From Caccoplasma sp905210875 (GTDB taxonomy: Bacteria > Bacteroidota > Bacteroidia > Bacteroidales > UBA11471), in contig OZ007034.1 in the NCBI GenBank assembly GCA_963931635.1, forward strand, positions 434,001 to 498,000: a DNA stretch of 64,000 nt, read 5' to 3'. How positions within the stretch are numbered: the first letter of the stretch is position 1; each line of letters begins with the position of its first letter. Under the pieces are notes generated by a model. That model was not told the DNA's origin and did no database searches. It was given only the letters and a program-made list of their open reading frames with translations. Below, one piece after another: positions 59,671 through 64,000 of the stretch. The position numbers and the translations under genes are program-made.

Positions 59671-61059
59671 ATGAAAGAACAAATTATGAATTTTCTGAAA
59701 TCAAAGAACGCCTGGTTCTGGCTGGCAACAGCCCTGTTTGTCGCCCTGCTGGCATTCGTACTCCATGATTGCGCCTACGCTCTGGCCGCCATCATTCCCG
59801 TCACTTCGGGCCGAATTATTTCGGGCACACCTTTGACTACCGAGATTACCCGCGGGCACAGCAAAGACCTGCTCATGAACGAGATAGACAAGCGCATCAC
59901 CAAAGTGCGCCCCATGTCGACCCCTATCGACCAACTCTCCCGCTATGCCGGCGCCCGCAAATCGGGCTCGATGGTTGTCGACTACTACTCGGTCGATGTA
60001 AAGCCCACGAAGGCCACGCTCTCCGAGACCTATACCGAGCCTGCTTCGGGCAGCGCCACCACCGCCGCACAGAAGGTGCAGATTACCACCAGCAACAACG
60101 ACATCTTCGAGGTGTCCGAGACCATTCTCGTGCAGGGCGTGAAGGGGTATGAGAGCGACGGCAAGACCCAGTCGAAGGCCGACCTCGTGCTGTACATTTC
60201 GAGCAAGGAGGAGACCGGCGAGCTCAATGTCTACGCCATCAACGGCAAGACCATCGGCAGCATCACGGGTTGTGTCCCCACGATAGAGCAGGGCACCACT
60301 CTTATTCGCATGGGCCGCGCCGCCACCGAACTCGACGTGCAGACAGCCCAGTTCGAGGCATTGCCCGTCAAGGACCAGAACTACTGCCAGATTTTCAAGA
60401 TGCAAATCGAACAGTCGACCTTCCAGAAAATCGCCAACAAAGAGGTGGAATGGGAGTTTTCCGACTCGGAAGAGGCTGCCATCTACGATATGCGTCTGGG
60501 TATGGAGAAGACCTTCATGTTCGGCGTGAAGAGCCGCATCTACGACTCGAAAAAGAAAGAAGAGGTATCGCTCACCGGCGGTATCTGGTGGCAGGCCGGT
60601 AAGGAGTACACGTTCGACCCCGAGAAGGAGCTGACACAGGAAGACCTCATCGACATCGCCAAAGAGGCCTTCACCGGCAACGGCGGCAACAAGCGCAAGA
60701 TACTCATCGGCGGTTCCGACTTCATAGGCCGCATCAACAAGCTCGATGTCAACAAAATCGTATCGGCCGACGAAGATTTCGTCAAATGGGGTATCGACTT
60801 CTCCGAGATACGCTCCAAGTTCGGACGTCTCTTCATTCTCTACTCCGAAGTCTTCGACGAATGCGGCATGAGCGACTACGGATTCATCTTCGACCCTGAG
60901 TTCCTCTCGAAATGGTCGCACGTGCCCTTCGACCGTCAGGTGCTTGACCTCAAAGGAGCCGGCGTGCGCAACACCGACGCCGTCGTCCTCACCGAAGCTA
61001 GTTGCCTCACCCTGCGCTACCCCGCAGCTCACATGCGCATCATTCCCAAGAACGCTTAA
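59671..61059 (+). CDS. major capsid protein with N-terminal hydrophobic segment
   Basis: The coat protein of the particle. From about residue 46 the 462-residue sequence follows an HK97-fold coat style I associate with the SU10-like group (ISGTPLTTEITRG, NEIDKRITKVRPMSTPIDQL, GARKSGSMVVDYYSVDVK, and near the end HMRIIPKNA). Ahead of this lies an unusual leader: KNAWFWLATALFVALLAFVL (about residues 12-31) followed by AYALAA, which looks like a signal peptide or membrane anchor. The only in-frame ATGs before the capsid fold are at residues 1 and 6, so the leader is not a start-site artefact. A strong hairpin follows the stop. Confidence 0.85.
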   Translation: MKEQIMNFLKSKNAWFWLATALFVALLAFVLHDCAYALAAIIPVTSGRIISGTPLTTEITRGHSKDLLMNEIDKRITKVRPMSTPIDQLSRYAGARKSGSMVVDYYSVDVKPTKATLSETYTEPASGSATTAAQKVQITTSNNDIFEVSETILVQGVKGYESDGKTQSKADLVLYISSKEETGELNVYAINGKTIGSITGCVPTIEQGTTLIRMGRAATELDVQTAQFEALPVKDQNYCQIFKMQIEQSTFQKIANKEVEWEFSDSEEAAIYDMRLGMEKTFMFGVKSRIYDSKKKEEVSLTGGIWWQAGKEYTFDPEKELTQEDLIDIAKEAFTGNGGNKRKILIGGSDFIGRINKLDVNKIVSADEDFVKWGIDFSEIRSKFGRLFILYSEVFDECGMSDYGFIFDPEFLSKWSHVPFDRQVLDLKGAGVRNTDAVVLTEASCLTLRYPAAHMRIIPKNA

Positions 61060-61075
61060 CAACCATACACACACC

Positions 61076-61106
61076 GTTTACGGCGGGAAGTTTTCCCGCC
61101 GTAAAC
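61076..61106 (+). other. strong hairpin directly after the capsid gene
   Basis: Perfect 14 bp inverted repeat GTTTACGGCGGGAA and its complement with a three-base loop, 17 bp after the capsid stop. No U-run follows (TTCAAAAAC), so it may be an mRNA-stabilising or partial-termination element that favours high capsid expression. Confidence 0.75.
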
Positions 61107-61125
61107 TTCAAAAACATGCACGATT

Positions 61126-61503
61126 ATGAAAAAGATAAAAACCTACGAAACCCTGCATGGCAACCTCAACACCATCGTCCGCATGGGCGATAAGAAGGTG
61201 CGCATACGGTTCATTTCCAAAGACAACATACACGGCTATTACACCACTTCCAACAGCGAATTGCAGGAGGCCATCGAGCAAGATATCGACTACGGTCGCC
61301 TCTTCGACCTCTACAACGAGACCGGTGTGGCCACGCCTCAACCCGACGCCACCCCCATCGAAGAGATTGTATCGTGGCAGGCTGCCCGCGAACTCCTGCG
61401 CAAGGAGCCCTACCTCGTACCGGCCAACCGTCTGCGTTCGCCCACGAGCATCGAAAAGGCTGCCCGCGAAAAAGGTATCTGTTTTCCGCATCTCACCGCC
61501 TAA
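61126..61503 (+). CDS. virion-cluster protein of unknown role (head region)
   Basis: A 125-residue protein with an N-terminal beta-rich half (VRIRFISKDNIHGYYTTSN), an acidic stretch (LQEAIEQDIDYGRLFDLYNE) and a basic C-terminus. It lies between the capsid gene and a connector candidate, a position that in many phages encodes decoration or head-completion proteins. I do not recognise the family. Confidence 0.6.
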   Translation: MKKIKTYETLHGNLNTIVRMGDKKVRIRFISKDNIHGYYTTSNSELQEAIEQDIDYGRLFDLYNETGVATPQPDATPIEEIVSWQAARELLRKEPYLVPANRLRSPTSIEKAAREKGICFPHLTA

Positions 61504-61521
61504 CGAAGAAAGGAGTCTGCT

Positions 61522-62151
61522 ATGTTCCTGACAACCGATGAATGGATAAACCGTGTCAAGACCGACATGGAAGAGCTCACTCCCGACTGGGACCGCATCG
61601 TGAGCCAGACAGGCGGCGCCGACATCGAACAGTATATCCGCGCCAAATGGCCCGAAGCCCTTGCCCGGCAACTGCTTGTCGCGCCCGAATCGATATGTCG
61701 CGGTGTCGACATCAGCAGCCGACTGACGCCCGAGATGCGCCAGGACGGCAGCGGACGGGTCATTCTTCCCGACGACACTTTGCGCATGCTCCGTTTCGAG
61801 ATGAAAGGGTGGCGACGGCCCGTCACCCGCTTTATCGACAACCGCCACCCGACGGCCGAGAAGCAATACAATCCCTATGCCCGGGGCGGGACAGAGAAAC
61901 CCGTCGCCGTCGTTTCGGGCGACGAACAGGGACGCATCGTTCTCGACTATTACGCCCTGCCCCCGTACATACCTCGTCACGAGATAAAAAGTGCCGTATA
62001 TCTCCCCGTCCCGCAAGAGCAGGAAAACGGATACGACCTCTATCCCCTCCTGGGCGACTCGGCCTGCTACCTGTGCGGCGCACTGGTATTTGATATTCTG
62101 GGTCTGAGCGACAAAGCCGAGATCATGCGCAAACAGCTATTTTACACTTGA
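61522..62151 (+). CDS. probable head-tail connector / adaptor protein
   Basis: The 209-residue protein opens with a helical segment (TTDEWINRVKTDMEELTPDW) and continues with mixed alpha/beta structure (RVILPDDTLRMLRFEMKGWR, RIVLDYYALPPYIP). Its place two genes after the capsid gene and before the tail-fibre genes is typical of a head-completion adaptor sitting under the portal. An AAAGGAG Shine-Dalgarno precedes the ATG. Assignment by position and size only. Confidence 0.5.
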   Translation: MFLTTDEWINRVKTDMEELTPDWDRIVSQTGGADIEQYIRAKWPEALARQLLVAPESICRGVDISSRLTPEMRQDGSGRVILPDDTLRMLRFEMKGWRRPVTRFIDNRHPTAEKQYNPYARGGTEKPVAVVSGDEQGRIVLDYYALPPYIPRHEIKSAVYLPVPQEQENGYDLYPLLGDSACYLCGALVFDILGLSDKAEIMRKQLFYT

Positions 62152-62176
62152 ACATAACTCTTAAAACCGATACAGC

Positions 62177-63811
62177 ATGAAATGTAATATACACGGAAAA
62201 TTTTTCGGATACTACTTCGGTCTCGGAGCCTTTCTCTCCCAACACCCTCTCGGCATGCCGGGGAGCTGTTTCCTTAATGGAGAAACCCTGTCGCTCTGGG
62301 TATGGGACGAGATAAACCGACGCTGGGTCGACAGCAACCGGGCCGATAACTGGCTGAGCGGTCTGGTCGATGACCCGGAGACTTTTGTACCCGAGGTGAA
62401 AGAGGGCATCAAAACCGCTTACCTCTACACGACCAATCAAACAGGAACCGTAACATTCACCCATTTTACCAATCAGGACGTTCCTCTCAGTATTGAAATC
62501 TCCGGTACCTCGGTGGTAACCCTGTACTGGAACGGCACCTACTGGGAATATCTGGTTACGCCCCTGAGCCTGGCCGAATATGCCGCACTGGAAAACTATG
62601 CCAAAAAGGACTTTTCGAATGTGTCGCAGACCGATTTTGACGAAAAGGCCTACTCTTGGTGGGCGACGGGCATTGATGAATCCAACTTCCTGAATAAAGG
62701 GGTTTTGCCCACCTCGATGTGGGAATGTACACTCGACGACGATACCGAAACGACGACACCGGGAGTACGCTCGTTTACGAAGATGAGTATGGCCGACCTG
62801 TTCGATGCGGCCAACCATCAGCGGCACCTGCTGGTGAAATCGACGGGCATCACTACCCTGGTGTCGGGAGCCAGTTGCAGCTTTGTGGAGAGCCCGGGAA
62901 GCGGCACGTTTGTTTCGGCCCGCGTGATTTTTCTGGGAGCCGACGGCTATATGTACGACGTACGATTCAGAGAAGACGGGAAGATTCTTGCTCAGAGCTA
63001 TTGGAGCCATTCGGAGTTTGCCAAGAAAAGCGAGTTGGACGAGTGCGCGGCAAAAGACCTGTCGAATGTCTCTGTGGAAGCCTTTACCGACAAGAATTTC
63101 TACCCAAAAGCCTCCTTCAATTACAGTACCGATAGCGACCACACGGTTATCGTAGAAGATGATGCTGCGGCATTTGCTTCACTGCTTCAACATCTGACGG
63201 GCACGTCGGCCGACCTGCTGTATGCCAGCGCCATGGCTGCGGATTCGCCCGTATCGCTGGCTCTTGTAACGGACGATCCGATAGACTATTCACTTACTTT
63301 CATCGGCAACGACGAGTACCTGCATGTGCTGCGGGTGAACGGCCTGGGTGCCATCACCCGGCAATATGCTTACGGGCTCGACGACCTGGCAACAAAGGAG
63401 TCGATAATATCAAGCGGCTACCGCCCCATGCGTGTCATCGACCTGGGCAGCTATCGCGACGGTGCTTTTTCTCTTAACGGTACACCTTACTTCGGGGATA
63501 TGCAGACGAGCCTGTACAGCTATCTCGACGGCGGTTGCGGCGTGTTGCTGCGGGCCCATACTCAGTATGAGGAGCCGCTGGTGTTTGTTCCCACCCGCAT
63601 CTACCGCAGCGGAGATACCGTCTTCGTGATGGAATTTATGGTGTCGGCCACGCAACTGTGCGAGATACGCATCGACGAAGAAGCCGATGTGGAGAGCGGA
63701 GTGTCGCTGTTTACACAGCAATTTACAGCGATAGGCCCGGGCGGCAGCGGTGCGAGTGGCACACTTACGGCCGAGACCTATTCAGACACAAACGATTATA
63801 ACGAATTATAA
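62177..63811 (+). CDS. tail-fibre-like protein
   Basis: The 544-residue protein is beta-rich and contains the spaced motif AKKDFSNVS (about residue 142) and AAKDLSNVS (about residue 294), short KDxSNVS units typical of trimeric phage fibres. It ends in a Gly/Ser-rich segment (GPGGSGASGTLTAETYSD) before a short C-terminal end. It probably contacts the recipient surface. Start ATG 62177 lies 25 bp after the connector gene. Intact frame. Confidence 0.65.
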   Translation: MKCNIHGKFFGYYFGLGAFLSQHPLGMPGSCFLNGETLSLWVWDEINRRWVDSNRADNWLSGLVDDPETFVPEVKEGIKTAYLYTTNQTGTVTFTHFTNQDVPLSIEISGTSVVTLYWNGTYWEYLVTPLSLAEYAALENYAKKDFSNVSQTDFDEKAYSWWATGIDESNFLNKGVLPTSMWECTLDDDTETTTPGVRSFTKMSMADLFDAANHQRHLLVKSTGITTLVSGASCSFVESPGSGTFVSARVIFLGADGYMYDVRFREDGKILAQSYWSHSEFAKKSELDECAAKDLSNVSVEAFTDKNFYPKASFNYSTDSDHTVIVEDDAAAFASLLQHLTGTSADLLYASAMAADSPVSLALVTDDPIDYSLTFIGNDEYLHVLRVNGLGAITRQYAYGLDDLATKESIISSGYRPMRVIDLGSYRDGAFSLNGTPYFGDMQTSLYSYLDGGCGVLLRAHTQYEEPLVFVPTRIYRSGDTVFVMEFMVSATQLCEIRIDEEADVESGVSLFTQQFTAIGPGGSGASGTLTAETYSDTNDYNEL

Positions 63812-63817
63812 AAAGCC

Positions 63818-64000
63818 ATGACTGCAAAGATAAAAAAACTGAAAGAGAACAATCAGACCATCTATCCCGCAACCATAGCGGAAGGGGTCGTTATTTATCC
63901 GACAAAACAAAATGAAAGCGGAGAAACCGTTGATTTGTCTGCCTTCATCGAGGAGCTCCTTACAGTTTTGTTTCGGGGAAACAGGAGCGATATAACTATG
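63818..64000 (+). CDS. tail-fibre-type protein, N-terminal part (cut by window end)
   Basis: At least 61 residues, starting MTAKIKKLKENNQTIYPATI and running off the window. This opening, with the IYPATIAE segment, is one I associate with N-termini of tail-fibre or receptor-binding proteins in Bacteroidales phages. It starts 6 bp after the previous stop, so block C continues beyond the window. Confidence 0.6.
   Translation, partial: MTAKIKKLKENNQTIYPATIAEGVVIYPTKQNESGETVDLSAFIEELLTVLFRGNRSDITM

Overview
The window looks like the chromosome of a Bacteroidales bacterium, probably Barnesiellaceae (Barnesiella/Coprobacter-like) judging from gene content and the fairly GC-rich coding sequence; the genus is a guess. 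Supporting signs are the cvpA-sufBCDS order, promoters with the Bacteroidota -7 element TAnnTTTG, DUF4105 and DUF4919 proteins, a GH106 rhamnosidase lipoprotein, and secreted carbohydrate-active proteins with C-terminal sorting-type domains.

Most of the window is ordinary core genome: cvpA and the Suf iron-sulfur assembly operon (58-5560), a DUF4919 protein and a tyrosine phosphatase (12676-13913), rplU-rpmA (14168-14759), pgi, secA, lysS, gpsA, slyD, rluB and asnS (22594-35313), rplM-rpsI-rpsB-tsf (39000-41792), a sensor kinase, DUF177-rpmF-fabH-era-der (41996-47561), a tandem pair of nhaD antiporters (47664-50660) and a class I fumarase (56909-58552). Accessory parts include two partially duplicated lipoproteins in an AT-rich patch (10469-11785), a triplet of tiny membrane proteins (21849-22488), a 5'-truncated pectate lyase (50787-52565) and a xylanase operon (52933-56646).

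The notable feature is a set of virion genes split into three blocks among these core genes. Block A (5645-10390) has a probable tail hub protein and the portal. Block B (14912-21600) has a large terminase with intact motifs, a possible small terminase, and three probable DNA-ejection/internal virion proteins. Block C (58829 to the window end) has a probable scaffold, the major capsid protein, connector candidates and tail-fibre-type proteins. The functions do not overlap and together resemble one short-tailed (podovirus-like) particle. No integrase, replication, repressor or recognised lysis gene accompanies them.

All three blocks share a promoter design not seen at the core genes: a 12-base element near CGATTTKATAAA placed exactly 29 bp upstream of a Bacteroidota -7 element, without the usual -33 box. 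It occurs five times, with a weaker sixth copy, always in front of virion genes. This suggests one regulator controls the scattered blocks as a single regulon, which fits a domesticated particle such as a gene transfer agent better than three unrelated prophage remnants. The capsid protein also has an N-terminal segment resembling a signal peptide or membrane anchor, which is unusual for a coat protein.
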